Positions 22,142-30,935 of a DNA stretch of 35,558 nucleotides are shown in pieces. The stretch is from JAAZBI01 sp964461005 (GTDB lineage Bacteria > Bacillota_I > Bacilli_A > RF39 > UBA660). The notes under the pieces were generated by a model that had not been told where the DNA came from, did no database searches, and saw only the letters and a program-made list of their open reading frames with translations. Within the stretch, counting starts at the first letter, position 1. Each line of letters begins with the position of its first letter. Location of the stretch: positions 1 through 35,558 of the forward strand of contig CAYWQQ010000003.1 in assembly GCA_964461005.1 (NCBI GenBank), read 5' to 3'. A program made the position numbers and the translations under genes.

Positions 22142-22170
22142 ATTATATTTTATCTATATAAATAAGTCAA
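22142..22170 (-). promoter_or_regulatory. rpsD promoter
   Basis: -35 TTGACT (22170-22165), 17-nt spacer, -10 TATAAT (22147-22142) on the minus strand. The start of transcription is expected near 22135. Confidence 0.8.
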
Positions 22171-22207
22171 GAAAAACAAAAAAATAGTGGTATTTATTCT
22201 GTTTTTT

Positions 22208-22216
22208 TGTTATTAT
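22208..22216 (+). promoter_or_regulatory. Likely extended -10 of ezrA
   Basis: TGTTATTAT, 22 nt before ATG 22239, the same spacing as other extended -10 boxes in the window. No -35 box is visible. Confidence 0.4.
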
Positions 22217-22238
22217 TAGAATAGTAGGAGTGATAGCA

Positions 22239-23957
22239 ATGAATGATATTTCTTTTGAATTAATTACTTATTATCTTATTTCTGTAATATTTATTATTGC
22301 TATTTTAAACATTATTCAATATGTTAGAACAAATACTTACAAAAATAAAATATCACAATATGAATTAGAAAAAAATATAGTGATTGGTGCACCAATTATT
22401 ACTGAATTATCAAAAGTAGAACTACTTGCAAAAAATGAAACAATAGAAAACAGAGTACAAGGCTGGCAAGATAGATTTGATTTAATTAAAAATAATGAAA
22501 TAGTTAAAATAAATGATTTATTATTAGAAGCGGATTTCTTATTAGAAGGTAAAAAGTATCGAGATTTATCTAAAAAATTCTCAACTATAGAAATGAAATT
22601 GTCTGAAACTAATAGTAGAATTAATCATATATTAGAAGAAGTCCAAGAAATAACTTTAAGTGAAGAAAAGAATCGACAAATATTGATAGATTTAAAAACA
22701 AAATATCGAGATTTATTACAAAAATTTGTTTCTTCAAAAGATACTTTTGGAGAAGTTATCGAACCATTAGAATTACAATTTGAAAATATTGAAAGAAGAT
22801 TTCAAGATTTTGAGACAGCCATGGAATCAAATGATTATGATGAAATAAGTTATATTGTTAGAGCTGTCGATGAAATGTTAAAACATATGGATGTAATCAT
22901 TGAAGAAATACCTACTATACTATTAACAATTAATATTATTATTCCAAAAAGAATTGTAGAAATCAAAGAAAAATATAAGACTTTATTAGATGCTGGTTAT
23001 CAATTAGGATTTTTAAATGTTGAATACAATATTGATGAGATAAATAAAAAATTAAGCGATATAAAAGATCATGTTAAAGTGTTAAATTTAGAAAATGTTT
23101 TACTTGATATAAAAACTTTTGTTGAGTATTTTGATAATTTGTTCAATAATTTTGAAGAAGAAAAACAATCTAAAAAGAATTTTGAAGATATTAATTTTTC
23201 TTTTAAAGAAAAATTAAAAAGGGTAAATAGATTGTTAGAAGATTTTTATGAGGGATTGGATTTGTTAAAATCAAAATATACTTTATCTGAAAAAGATTTA
23301 AATTATGTTAATGAATTAAAAGAAGATTTTAATAAAGTTTCAGAAGATTATACATCATTAATTGACACTACTAAAACTAAGGTTTTTCCATATTCTAAGT
23401 TGTTTAAAGAAATTGAAAATCTTTCTTTAGCTCTAATTGGAATTGAAGAAAGAGTGGAAAGTATTATTTCTTCATTAGGAAGTATGAAAAACGATGAAAA
23501 AAGAGCAAAAGAACAGTTGCTTGATATCAAAGAATTTTTATCACAAGCAAAAAAATTAATTCGCTCATATAAATTACCAGTTATACCTAATTCATATTAT
23601 ATTGAATTGAAAGACGTAATAGCAGCTATAAAAGAAGTAGAAAAAGAATTAGATAAAAAACCAATTAATATTGATATATTAAATACAAGAGTTGATACAG
23701 CACGTGATTTAGTTTTAAAATTATATAATAATACTAAAGAAACGGTTAAAACAACCGTTCTAGCAGAAATGGCAATTGTATATGGTAATCGTTATAAGAG
23801 TTCAAAACAAAAAGTAGAAGAAATATTAAATAAAGCAGAGATTTACTTTAGCAAAGGTGAATATAAAAAAGCATTAGAAATATCAATAAACATTATTGAT
23901 ATGGTGGAACCTGGTTTTTATCGTAATTTATTATCAATATATGAAAATTACAATTAG
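22239..23957 (+). CDS. ezrA: Septation ring formation regulator EzrA
   Basis: EzrA is a membrane-anchored spectrin-like protein that restrains FtsZ ring assembly and links division to cell-wall synthesis in Firmicutes. The 572-residue product has one N-terminal transmembrane helix (about 5-28) and a cytoplasmic rest made of long helices/coiled coil, matching the family's length and layout (about 560-575). It ends with helical segments such as AEIYFSKGEYKKALEISINII, characteristic of EzrA C termini. ATG 22239 (GGAG upstream) is preferred over GTG 22230. It is a single-gene unit with its own terminator, near rpsD as in Bacillus. Confidence 0.9.
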   Translation: MNDISFELITYYLISVIFIIAILNIIQYVRTNTYKNKISQYELEKNIVIGAPIITELSKVELLAKNETIENRVQGWQDRFDLIKNNEIVKINDLLLEADFLLEGKKYRDLSKKFSTIEMKLSETNSRINHILEEVQEITLSEEKNRQILIDLKTKYRDLLQKFVSSKDTFGEVIEPLELQFENIERRFQDFETAMESNDYDEISYIVRAVDEMLKHMDVIIEEIPTILLTINIIIPKRIVEIKEKYKTLLDAGYQLGFLNVEYNIDEINKKLSDIKDHVKVLNLENVLLDIKTFVEYFDNLFNNFEEEKQSKKNFEDINFSFKEKLKRVNRLLEDFYEGLDLLKSKYTLSEKDLNYVNELKEDFNKVSEDYTSLIDTTKTKVFPYSKLFKEIENLSLALIGIEERVESIISSLGSMKNDEKRAKEQLLDIKEFLSQAKKLIRSYKLPVIPNSYYIELKDVIAAIKEVEKELDKKPINIDILNTRVDTARDLVLKLYNNTKETVKTTVLAEMAIVYGNRYKSSKQKVEEILNKAEIYFSKGEYKKALEISINIIDMVEPGFYRNLLSIYENYN

Positions 23958-23976
23958 AAGCTTTGCTTCTTTTTTG
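23956..23976 (+). terminator. ezrA terminator
   Basis: AGAAGC/GCTTCT stem with TTT loop and a T-run; it begins within the ezrA stop codon. Confidence 0.8.
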
Positions 23977-23995
23977 TTACAAATCAAATATATTA

Positions 23996-24004
23996 TGATA
24001 TAAT
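23996..24004 (+). promoter_or_regulatory. Extended -10 promoter of the RNase J gene
   Basis: TGATATAAT, 32 nt before ATG 24037. No good -35 box. Confidence 0.6.
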
Positions 24005-24036
24005 GAAATAACTGTATTTTAAGAAAGGAGAAAAAA

Positions 24037-25683
24037 ATGAGTAAAATTAAAATTTTTGCTTTAGGTGGATTAAACGAAATTGGTAAAAATATGTATGTAA
24101 TTGAAGTTGATCAAGATATTTTTATTTTTGATGCGGGTTTAAAATATGCTGAAGAAAAATTATTTGGAATTGATTACATAGTTCCTGATTATAATTATGT
24201 AAAAGAAAACAATCAAAGAGTAAGAGGAATTTTTATAACTCATGGTCATGATGAGAATATTGGAGCATTGCCACATATATTGGCAGATAATCCATTAATC
24301 CCCATTTATGCACCAAAGTTTACAATTGATATTATTAAAAATATTTTAGATGAAGAAAAGGTAAAAGCACCAAATTTAATTGAAATAAATATTCATTCAA
24401 AAATTGATTTTGGAACTAATAGTGTTTTTCCAATACGTTTAACACATTCTATGCCAGATACTGTTGGTTATGTCTTAAATACCACTGATGGAGCAATTTT
24501 TTATACTGGTAACTTTGTATTTGATCCAGCTATGAATGGAAATTATAAAACTGATATAGGAAAATTGGCATATATTGGAAAACAAGGTGTTCTATGTTTG
24601 TTAAGTGAATCACTTTATGCAGAAAAAAAAGGATTTACTTCACCAAATCATCGTTTATCATCTTTGGTAAAAGATGCATTAAGAAAGAAACCAGAACGAT
24701 TAATTTTTAATATTGTTTCGGCAAATATGTATCGAGTAGAAGAGCTATTTCGTGAATTAAGTTTAACTGATCGTAAGATAGTTATAATGGGTAAACGATT
24801 ACAAAATATGATTAATGATTTAATAGATATGAAATATTTAAAATTTGATAAAAATAAAATTGGATCATTAAATAATATTCAAGATGAAAATGTAGTTATT
24901 TTGATATCAAGTGAAAAAGAAAAACCATTTACATCACTAAGAAGAATTATTAATGGTTATGATAAATTCATAAAACTAAAAGATAGTGATACTGTAGTGT
25001 TTTTAGAACCAATAGAAGATGGAATGGAAAGATTATTTGCAAACATTTCAGATACAATAGCAAGAATAGGTTCAGATATGATATATTTATCACCTAAAAG
25101 GTATTTGCAACATCATGCTTCAGCTGAAGATTTAATGCTAATGCTTGATTTGATAAATCCTAAATACTATTTTCCAGTAATTGGAGATTATCGTTATCAA
25201 GTTGCTAATGCAAATATTGCCAAAAAACTTGGTTATGATGATAAAACAATTATTTTGAGAACAAATGGTGAAATAGCAGAAATAAATAATGGGAAATTAG
25301 AACAAACATTAAACAAGTTATCTATTGAAGATATATTAATTGATGGAAATAGTGTTGGAGATATAGGCGAGTTAGTTTTAAAAGACAGAGAAATGCTTAG
25401 TGATAATGGTATTGTTATTATTAGTACAACTGTAGATAAAAAAACTAAAAATATATTAGCAGGACCCGAAGTATTAACAAGAGGGTTTGTATATGTAAAA
25501 GATAATTCACAATTAATCAATGAAATTCAAAGTTTATCAAAAAATATTATCGAGAAAAACAATAGTAATAATTATATTGAATATAATAAAATTAGAAACT
25601 TAATTCGTGATGAAATTGGTAAATATTTATATAAAGAAACCGAATGTAAACCAATGATTATTACCGTTATGTTAGAAGTATAA
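24037..25683 (+). CDS. RNase J family protein, J2-like with altered metal site
   Basis: RNase J enzymes are metallo-beta-lactamase/beta-CASP ribonucleases that act as 5'-3' exonuclease and endonuclease in mRNA decay. The 548-residue protein has the family layout: LGGLNEIGKNMYVIE at the start, beta-lactamase domain, beta-CASP insert and a C-terminal domain. The core motif is HGHDEN (residues 69-74) where active enzymes have HGHEDH, so the second Asp and the last His are replaced by Glu and Asn; the later TGD motif reads TGN (Asn159). His137 in THSMPD is kept. Loss of these metal ligands resembles RNase J2, a weakly active partner of J1. AAGGAG precedes ATG. I infer a J1 gene elsewhere. Confidence 0.88.
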   Translation: MSKIKIFALGGLNEIGKNMYVIEVDQDIFIFDAGLKYAEEKLFGIDYIVPDYNYVKENNQRVRGIFITHGHDENIGALPHILADNPLIPIYAPKFTIDIIKNILDEEKVKAPNLIEINIHSKIDFGTNSVFPIRLTHSMPDTVGYVLNTTDGAIFYTGNFVFDPAMNGNYKTDIGKLAYIGKQGVLCLLSESLYAEKKGFTSPNHRLSSLVKDALRKKPERLIFNIVSANMYRVEELFRELSLTDRKIVIMGKRLQNMINDLIDMKYLKFDKNKIGSLNNIQDENVVILISSEKEKPFTSLRRIINGYDKFIKLKDSDTVVFLEPIEDGMERLFANISDTIARIGSDMIYLSPKRYLQHHASAEDLMLMLDLINPKYYFPVIGDYRYQVANANIAKKLGYDDKTIILRTNGEIAEINNGKLEQTLNKLSIEDILIDGNSVGDIGELVLKDREMLSDNGIVIISTTVDKKTKNILAGPEVLTRGFVYVKDNSQLINEIQSLSKNIIEKNNSNNYIEYNKIRNLIRDEIGKYLYKETECKPMIITVMLEV

Positions 25684-25706
25684 AGATCATCTTTATACTT
25701 TTTTTC
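25677..25706 (+). terminator. RNase J gene terminator
   Basis: AAGTATAAAGAT pairs with a TCTTTATACTT arm around a CA-containing loop, followed by a T-run; the stop codon is in the left arm. Confidence 0.85.
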
Positions 25707-25735
25707 TTGACAAAAAATTATAGTTATCATATAAT
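25707..25735 (+). promoter_or_regulatory. Consensus promoter of the 179-aa gene
   Basis: -35 TTGACA (25707-25712), 17-nt spacer, -10 TATAAT (25730-25735): both boxes are perfect. It begins right after the preceding terminator. Confidence 0.88.
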
Positions 25736-25767
25736 TTTTATTACTGGCTAAAAACGGAGGTAAAAAT

Positions 25768-26307
25768 ATGACTGTAAATAATTCAACAAAAATTATAGAT
25801 AGATTTTATAAAGAAGAAATACTAGAAATTTATGAATATTTTATACCCAAACAAAATGAATATGAGCAAATACAACAAGAAAGATATCAAAATTATATAG
25901 CTGGTAAAGAAATCAAACCCGAAGAAAAAACATATTTTGAAACAATGGAAATATTAAATAAAATTGGATTAAATATTTTTGATAAAAAAACTGATTTATA
26001 TATGGATTTAATTTTAGCAATATATGAATCAAACTCAGATGTAAATAATTATAAACATTTAAAAACTGAAAAATCAGAATTATATTTTAATGTAGCAAGA
26101 ATTACTAACGATGTTGGAATTGAAACATATCACGAATTAATAGAGAGCTTATTTAAAAATATCGAATTAAAAAATAATGATTATATTAAAGAAACTTTCC
26201 CTGAGGAAGAAATTGAAGAAATCAAGAATCCATATGACTTAGCATTTATTATTGCAATCAATTTAAAGCATAATATATATAAAGGAATTCAAAAGATAAA
26301 AAGATAA
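25768..26307 (+). CDS. Hypothetical protein driven by a consensus promoter (179 aa)
   Basis: A soluble, acidic and helical protein, Glu/Lys/Asn/Ile-rich, without signal or membrane segment. No family recognised. The consensus promoter, strong GGAGG ribosome site and dedicated terminator suggest high, stand-alone expression. Its size and composition resemble the other orphan at 14882-15427, but I see no convincing sequence similarity. Confidence 0.65.
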   Translation: MTVNNSTKIIDRFYKEEILEIYEYFIPKQNEYEQIQQERYQNYIAGKEIKPEEKTYFETMEILNKIGLNIFDKKTDLYMDLILAIYESNSDVNNYKHLKTEKSELYFNVARITNDVGIETYHELIESLFKNIELKNNDYIKETFPEEEIEEIKNPYDLAFIIAINLKHNIYKGIQKIKR

Positions 26308-26322
26308 ATTTTATCTTTTTTT
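26298..26322 (+). terminator. Terminator of the 179-aa gene
   Basis: AAAAAGATAAA with TTTATCTTTTT, a very short loop and a T-run; it includes the stop codon. Confidence 0.7.
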
Positions 26323-26372
26323 ATTGAAATGTTTTTCGATTTAAAATAATTATTTTACTTTATAAAACTTTA

Positions 26373-26381
26373 TGCTATAAT
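26373..26381 (+). promoter_or_regulatory. Extended -10 promoter
   Basis: TGCTATAAT, 25 nt before ATG 26407. Confidence 0.55.
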
Positions 26382-26406
26382 TAAAGAAAATGAAAGGAGA
26401 AAATAA

Positions 26407-26877
26407 ATGGGTAAAAATATTGAAAAATCTTCAATAGGAGATATGAATGCAAACATTATGGCAATAGTTGCATACATAGGAGGAGGAATATTAGCTTTTG
26501 TTCCTGTAGTATGTTATTTTGCTTGGGTAGTACCAGTAGTTGTTTTATTGATGGAGAAAAAAAGCGGTTTAGTTAAAAAAAGTGCAGCACAATCAATTGT
26601 TATTCAATTAATCGTTGCAATTGTTGCTTTAATTTTAAATGTAATTGTTTATAACATTATCTTAAGTTCAATTACAGCTAATCCATGGAATTATTTTACT
26701 GGAGCAGCAACAGGTTTATCAGTTGTAACTACAATTGCATTAGTAGCAAATATTGCCATTGGAGTAGTAGTTATTATTGCTTCTGTTAAAGCTTATAATA
26801 ATGAATATTTCAAAATACCGTTTGTTTCAACTATAGCTGATAAAATTGAAAAATTTGCAGCAAAAATAATGAAATAA
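26407..26877 (+). CDS. DUF4870/Tic20-like small membrane protein (156 aa)
   Basis: Three to four hydrophobic helices (about 16-48, 65-92 and 103-127), a basic loop (MEKKSGLVKKSAAQS) after the first pair and a C-terminal AYNNEYFKIPF segment. This is the pattern of DUF4870 proteins, in which a chain 'KANKGEWYRYPF'-like motif follows the last helix. Their function is unknown; they are thought to be integral membrane proteins related to Tic20. The gene has AAAGGAG and its own promoter and terminator. Confidence 0.65.
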   Translation: MGKNIEKSSIGDMNANIMAIVAYIGGGILAFVPVVCYFAWVVPVVVLLMEKKSGLVKKSAAQSIVIQLIVAIVALILNVIVYNIILSSITANPWNYFTGAATGLSVVTTIALVANIAIGVVVIIASVKAYNNEYFKIPFVSTIADKIEKFAAKIMK

Positions 26878-26888
26878 ATATATCATTT

Positions 26889-26916
26889 AAAACTAACTAG
26901 TATCTAGTTAGTTTTT
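26889..26916 (+). terminator. Terminator after the DUF4870-like gene
   Basis: AAAACTAACTAG pairs perfectly with CTAGTTAGTTTT over a TAT loop, followed by more Ts. Confidence 0.85.
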
Positions 26917-26924
26917 ATTTTTTA

Positions 26925-26933
26925 TGCTAAAAT
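26925..26933 (+). promoter_or_regulatory. Possible promoter of the queH operon
   Basis: TGCTAAAAT is a TGN-extended, imperfect -10, 16 nt before the TTG start at 26950. No -35 box. Confidence 0.4.
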
Positions 26934-26949
26934 ATAAGAGGTGATATAT

Positions 26950-27480
26950 TTGAAAACGCTATTACATATGTGTTGTGCTCCATGTGCAACATATCCATTA
27001 AAAGTATTAAAAAATAATAAATATGATGTTGAAGGCTTTTTTTATAATCCCAATATTCATCCTTTTGAAGAATATGAACAGAGAAAAAATACAGTTGAAG
27101 AATATTCAAAATTAGTTGATTTAAAAGTCCACTATGATTTAGATTATCAAGAAGAGAAATGGTTAAATTATAAAGAAACAGATCGTTGTCAAATGTGTTA
27201 TGAAATAAGATTAGAAGCAACTGTTAAATTTGCCGTTGAAAACAATTTTTTGGCATTCTCAACGACACTATTAGTAAGTCCTTATCAAAACCACGAATTA
27301 ATTAAAAAAATTTGTGAAAATTTATCAAAAAAGTATAATATCAAATTTGTATATTATGATTTTAGAGAAGGTTATAGAGAAGGACAAAATATAGCTAGAG
27401 AATTAAAACTATATCGTCAAAAATATTGCGGCTGTATACATTCCTATTTAGAAAGAGAGATGAAGACAAATGTTAAGTGA
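26950..27480 (+). CDS. queH: Epoxyqueuosine reductase QueH
   Basis: QueH (DUF208) reduces epoxyqueuosine in tRNA to queuosine, the last step of queuosine synthesis, and replaces the unrelated QueG. The cysteine pattern is complete: Cys8-Cys9-x2-Cys12 in HMCCAPC, Cys80-x2-Cys83 in DRCQMCYEIR, and Cys160-x-Cys162 in YRQKYCGC, which hold the iron-sulfur cluster and second iron. The start is probably TTG 26950, because AGAGGTG (26937-26943) is its ribosome site and covers the GTG at 26941. The 176-residue protein fits the family. It overlaps fhs by 11 bp. Other queuosine genes are not in the window, so precursor may be salvaged or made elsewhere. Confidence 0.93.
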   Translation: MKTLLHMCCAPCATYPLKVLKNNKYDVEGFFYNPNIHPFEEYEQRKNTVEEYSKLVDLKVHYDLDYQEEKWLNYKETDRCQMCYEIRLEATVKFAVENNFLAFSTTLLVSPYQNHELIKKICENLSKKYNIKFVYYDFREGYREGQNIARELKLYRQKYCGCIHSYLEREMKTNVK

Positions 27481-29116
27481 TATTGAAATTGCTTCTTCAT
27501 GTCCAATTAAAAAAATAAATAAAATCGCAAAAAAACTTAAATTAAATAATAAAGATTATATATGTTATGGTGAAGATAAGGCTAAAATAAATTTTGAAAA
27601 CATTAAATCAAATAAACAAGGAAATTTAATATTAGTAACATCTATCAATCCAACAGCAGCAGGTGAAGGCAAAACAACTACCAGTATTGGATTAGCTGAC
27701 TCATTAAATAAAATAGGTAAAAAAACAATTTTATGTTTAAGAGAACCATCTTTGGGACCTTGCTTTGGAATAAAAGGAGGAGCTTGTGGTGGTGGATATT
27801 CTCAAATTGTGCCAATGGCAGATATAAATCTACATTTTACTGGTGATATTCATGCATTAACAGCTGCCAATAATTTAATAGCAGCTTGTTTAGATAATCA
27901 TATCTATTTTGGTAACGAATTAAAAATAGATCCTGATACGATATGTTTCAATCGTGTTTTTGATTTAAATGATCGTTCATTAAGAAAAGTGACTACTAAC
28001 TATGATGATGATAAAAATAGAAATACTTCATTTGATATTACAGTAGCTTCAGAATTAATGGCAATTTTATGTTTATCAAATGATTTAATGGATTTAAAAA
28101 AAAGAATAGAGAATATTACTGTTGGTTACACTAAATCTAAAAAAAGAATAACAGTAAAAGATTTAAAAATAAGTGGTTCGATTACATTATTGTTAAAAGA
28201 TGCTATTAAACCAAATTTAGTACAAACTTTAGAACATAACCCCGCTATTATTCATGGTGGCCCTTTTGCAAACATTGCCCATGGTTGTAATAGTTTAATT
28301 GCAACCAGAACTGCTTTAAAGCTAAGTGATTATGTTGTCACTGAAGCCGGTTTTGGAGCTGATTTAGGAGCTGAAAAGTTTTTTGATATAAAGTGCCGTG
28401 TTGGTAATTTAAAGCCAAATTTAGTGGTCTTAGTAGCTACTGTCAGGGCATTAAAACTTCATGGTGGAATAAATGAGAAAGAATTAAACAAAGAAAATAT
28501 TGAAGCATTAGAAAAAGGGTTTTGTAATTTACAAAAACATTATCAAAATCTTAAAAAATATAAAATACCTATTGTAATTGCATTAAATAAATTTGCCAGT
28601 GATTATAATTCGGAAATAGACTATTTAATTAATAAATGTCATGATTTAAAAATGGAGATTGAATTAAATGATACATTTAGTCATGGTAGTAAAGGTGGTC
28701 TTTCTTTAGCTAGAAAAGTCATACAAATGATTTCTAAATCAAATTTTCGACCATTATATTCAGATTCTTTACCGCTAGATAAAAAAATAGATAAGATTGC
28801 TAAAGAAATATATGGCGCTAAAGATGTTGTTTACAGTAAAGAAGCCAAAAAAGAATTAGATCAATTAATAAAAACAGGTTTTAATAATTTACCTATTTGT
28901 ATAGCTAAAACACAATATTCTTTTTCAGATGACAAAACACTAATTGGCTGTCCAAAAGATTTTGTATTAACAATTAATAAAATTAAACTTAACAGTGGAG
29001 CCGGATTTGTCGTTGCTTTAACAAAAAACATAATGACGATGCCAGGATTACCAAAGGTGCCAATGGCTGAAAAAATAGATATTGATAGTAATAATAAAAT
29101 TAAGGGATTATTTTAG
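27470..29116 (+). CDS. fhs: Formate-tetrahydrofolate ligase
   Basis: Fhs joins formate to tetrahydrofolate with ATP to make 10-formyl-THF for purines and initiator tRNA formylation. The 548-residue protein carries the P-loop TAAGEGKTTTSIGLAD, EPSLGPCFGIKGGACGGGYSQIVPM, and the IHGGPFANIAHGCNS and TEAGFGADLGAEKF segments, all hallmark motifs. Its start lies within queH, suggesting coupling. It is the second gene of a long operon. Confidence 0.97.
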   Translation: MLSDIEIASSCPIKKINKIAKKLKLNNKDYICYGEDKAKINFENIKSNKQGNLILVTSINPTAAGEGKTTTSIGLADSLNKIGKKTILCLREPSLGPCFGIKGGACGGGYSQIVPMADINLHFTGDIHALTAANNLIAACLDNHIYFGNELKIDPDTICFNRVFDLNDRSLRKVTTNYDDDKNRNTSFDITVASELMAILCLSNDLMDLKKRIENITVGYTKSKKRITVKDLKISGSITLLLKDAIKPNLVQTLEHNPAIIHGGPFANIAHGCNSLIATRTALKLSDYVVTEAGFGADLGAEKFFDIKCRVGNLKPNLVVLVATVRALKLHGGINEKELNKENIEALEKGFCNLQKHYQNLKKYKIPIVIALNKFASDYNSEIDYLINKCHDLKMEIELNDTFSHGSKGGLSLARKVIQMISKSNFRPLYSDSLPLDKKIDKIAKEIYGAKDVVYSKEAKKELDQLIKTGFNNLPICIAKTQYSFSDDKTLIGCPKDFVLTINKIKLNSGAGFVVALTKNIMTMPGLPKVPMAEKIDIDSNNKIKGLF

Positions 29117-29125
29117 GAGGAAAAA

Positions 29126-29422
29126 ATGAATACAATTATATTTTTATCATTAATAGTATGTTTAATAGTAATAGGATTTACAATATTATTAGGAATGAAA
29201 GAAACCGAAAAAAAGAAAAAGGATAAATATTTACCAGCTATAATATTAGTTTATATTACGATATTATTATTAGGGTTTAATTTAATTTTTTCAAAAATAT
29301 TTAATTTTGATCAAAATACAGCATTGCTAATATCAATCATTAATTTATTAGTTGGATTATTTTGTTTAACTATTGGTATTATTTTTGATATTAATACATA
29401 TTTTAAGAGTAGAAAGAGATGA
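29126..29422 (+). CDS. Three-helix membrane protein (98 aa)
   Basis: Three hydrophobic helices (about 4-22, 38-58 and 67-91) separated by a short basic loop (KETEKKKKDKY) and a basic tail. GGAGG precedes the ATG, and the gene lies 9 nt after fhs and 4 nt before the methyltransferase. No family recognised. Confidence 0.6.
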   Translation: MNTIIFLSLIVCLIVIGFTILLGMKETEKKKKDKYLPAIILVYITILLLGFNLIFSKIFNFDQNTALLISIINLLVGLFCLTIGIIFDINTYFKSRKR

Positions 29423-29426
29423 TATC

Positions 29427-30287
29427 ATGTTAATTGCAGATAAATGGAAAGAATATAAATTAATTAAAACTTCACGTGGAGAAAAGATTGAATTATGGGG
29501 TAATTATATTTTAAGAAGACCAGATCCTCAAATCATTTGGGAAGATGATTCTTTTAATTGTGAAAAATATGATGCTATTTATCATCGCTCTAGTTTAGGT
29601 GGTGGTCAATGGGAAACTACTAAAAAAATAGCTGATCGTTGGGAAGTAAAATATAATAATTTAGTATTTAATGTAAAATTAATGGGTTTTAAACATACTG
29701 GTGTGTTTCCTGAACAAGCAATAAATTGGGATTATATGATTGATAAAATAAAGCAATCAAAGAGACCAATTAAAGTTTTAAATTTATTTGCATATACAGG
29801 AGGTGCTACTATAGCCTGTCTTTCTGCAGGCGCAGAAGTAACTCACGTCGATTCTTCAAAAGGCATTGTAGAATGGGCTAAAGAGAATGTTAAATCATCT
29901 CATTTAGATGAAAATAAAGTTAGATATATTGTTGATGATGTACAAAAATTTGTGCAAAGAGAAATCAGAAGAGGAAATAAGTATGATGCTATCATTATGG
30001 ACCCTCCTTCTTTTGGAAGAGGTTCTAATAAAGAATTATGGAAATTAGAAGACCATTTATTTACTTTAGTAAATTTATGCTCACAAATATTAAGTGAAGA
30101 TCCTTTATTCTTTATTATAAATTCATACACAACTGGTATATCTAAAACAGTTTTAGAAAATATATTATTACTTTTAATAAACAATCAACATTCTGGTATT
30201 ATAAGTAGTGATGAAATTGGTTTATTAAGTTCAGAAAACTTAATTTTACCTTGTGGTATATATGCACGATGGGAAACAAAAAAATGA
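29427..30287 (+). CDS. SAM-dependent RNA methyltransferase (RlmI/RlmK-type catalytic domain)
   Basis: A 286-residue class I methyltransferase. The N terminus (WGNYILRRPDPQIIW) and LNLFAYTGGATIACLSAGAEVTHVDSSKGIVEWAKEN, followed by IMDPPSFGRG, match the Methyltrans_SAM family to which the 23S rRNA enzymes RlmI/RlmK belong; the DPPSF motif implies base methylation of RNA. There is no PUA domain. ATG 29427 (behind AGAGATGA) is chosen; the frame upstream overlaps the previous gene. It overlaps the pseudouridine synthase start by four bases (ATGA). The target nucleotide cannot be told. Confidence 0.82.
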   Translation: MLIADKWKEYKLIKTSRGEKIELWGNYILRRPDPQIIWEDDSFNCEKYDAIYHRSSLGGGQWETTKKIADRWEVKYNNLVFNVKLMGFKHTGVFPEQAINWDYMIDKIKQSKRPIKVLNLFAYTGGATIACLSAGAEVTHVDSSKGIVEWAKENVKSSHLDENKVRYIVDDVQKFVQREIRRGNKYDAIIMDPPSFGRGSNKELWKLEDHLFTLVNLCSQILSEDPLFFIINSYTTGISKTVLENILLLLINNQHSGIISSDEIGLLSSENLILPCGIYARWETKK

Positions 30288-30925
30288 AAGAAATTTTATA
30301 TGAAGATAATCATCTTTTAGTTGTAGTTAAAAAACCAAATATTCCCGTTCAATCTGATGAAAGTGGAGATATTGATTTATTAACTGAATTAAAGGACTAT
30401 ATTAAAAATAAATATAATAAACCAGGAAATGTCTATTTAGGTTTAGTTCATCGCTTAGATCGCCCCGTAGGTGGAGTTATGGTTTTTGCTAAAACTTCTA
30501 AAGCAGCGGGAAGATTGAGTGAACAAGTACGAAATAGAAAAATAGAAAAAAAATATTTAGCTTTAACATATAATCATTTTGATAAACCTGAAGGAAAATT
30601 AATTGACTATTTAATTAAAGATCCGATTACATTTAGTTCGAAAATAATTAATACCAAAGAAGGACAAGAAGCAATTTTAGAATATAAAGTCTTAAATTAT
30701 GATGTGAAAACTAACTTCAGTACAGTTGAAATTAATTTATTGACAGGTAGACATCATCAAATAAGAGTTCAATTAGCTAATAACAATCATCCTATTTTTG
30801 GGGATCAAAGATATGGACCTGAACAAGATAAAGTGCAAATTCATTTGTGGTCATCTGAATTAAAATTTTATCATCCTATAACTAATGAATTAATGACTTT
30901 TAAAAGCTTACCAGAGTGGTATTAA
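30284..30925 (+). CDS. RluA-family pseudouridine synthase
   Basis: RluA-type enzymes isomerise uridine to pseudouridine in rRNA or tRNA. The 213-residue protein lacks an N-terminal S4 domain and has EDNHLLVVVKKPNIPVQSD, the catalytic GLVHRLDRPVGGVMVFAKT (aspartate in HRLD) and LLTGRHHQIRVQLA. ATG 30284 sits in the ATGA overlap with the methyltransferase and has no Shine-Dalgarno, so it may be translated by coupling; ATG 30269 is an alternative. The RNA site is unknown. Confidence 0.85.
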   Translation: MKEILYEDNHLLVVVKKPNIPVQSDESGDIDLLTELKDYIKNKYNKPGNVYLGLVHRLDRPVGGVMVFAKTSKAAGRLSEQVRNRKIEKKYLALTYNHFDKPEGKLIDYLIKDPITFSSKIINTKEGQEAILEYKVLNYDVKTNFSTVEINLLTGRHHQIRVQLANNNHPIFGDQRYGPEQDKVQIHLWSSELKFYHPITNELMTFKSLPEWY

Positions 30926-30935
30926 GGAGATAATA

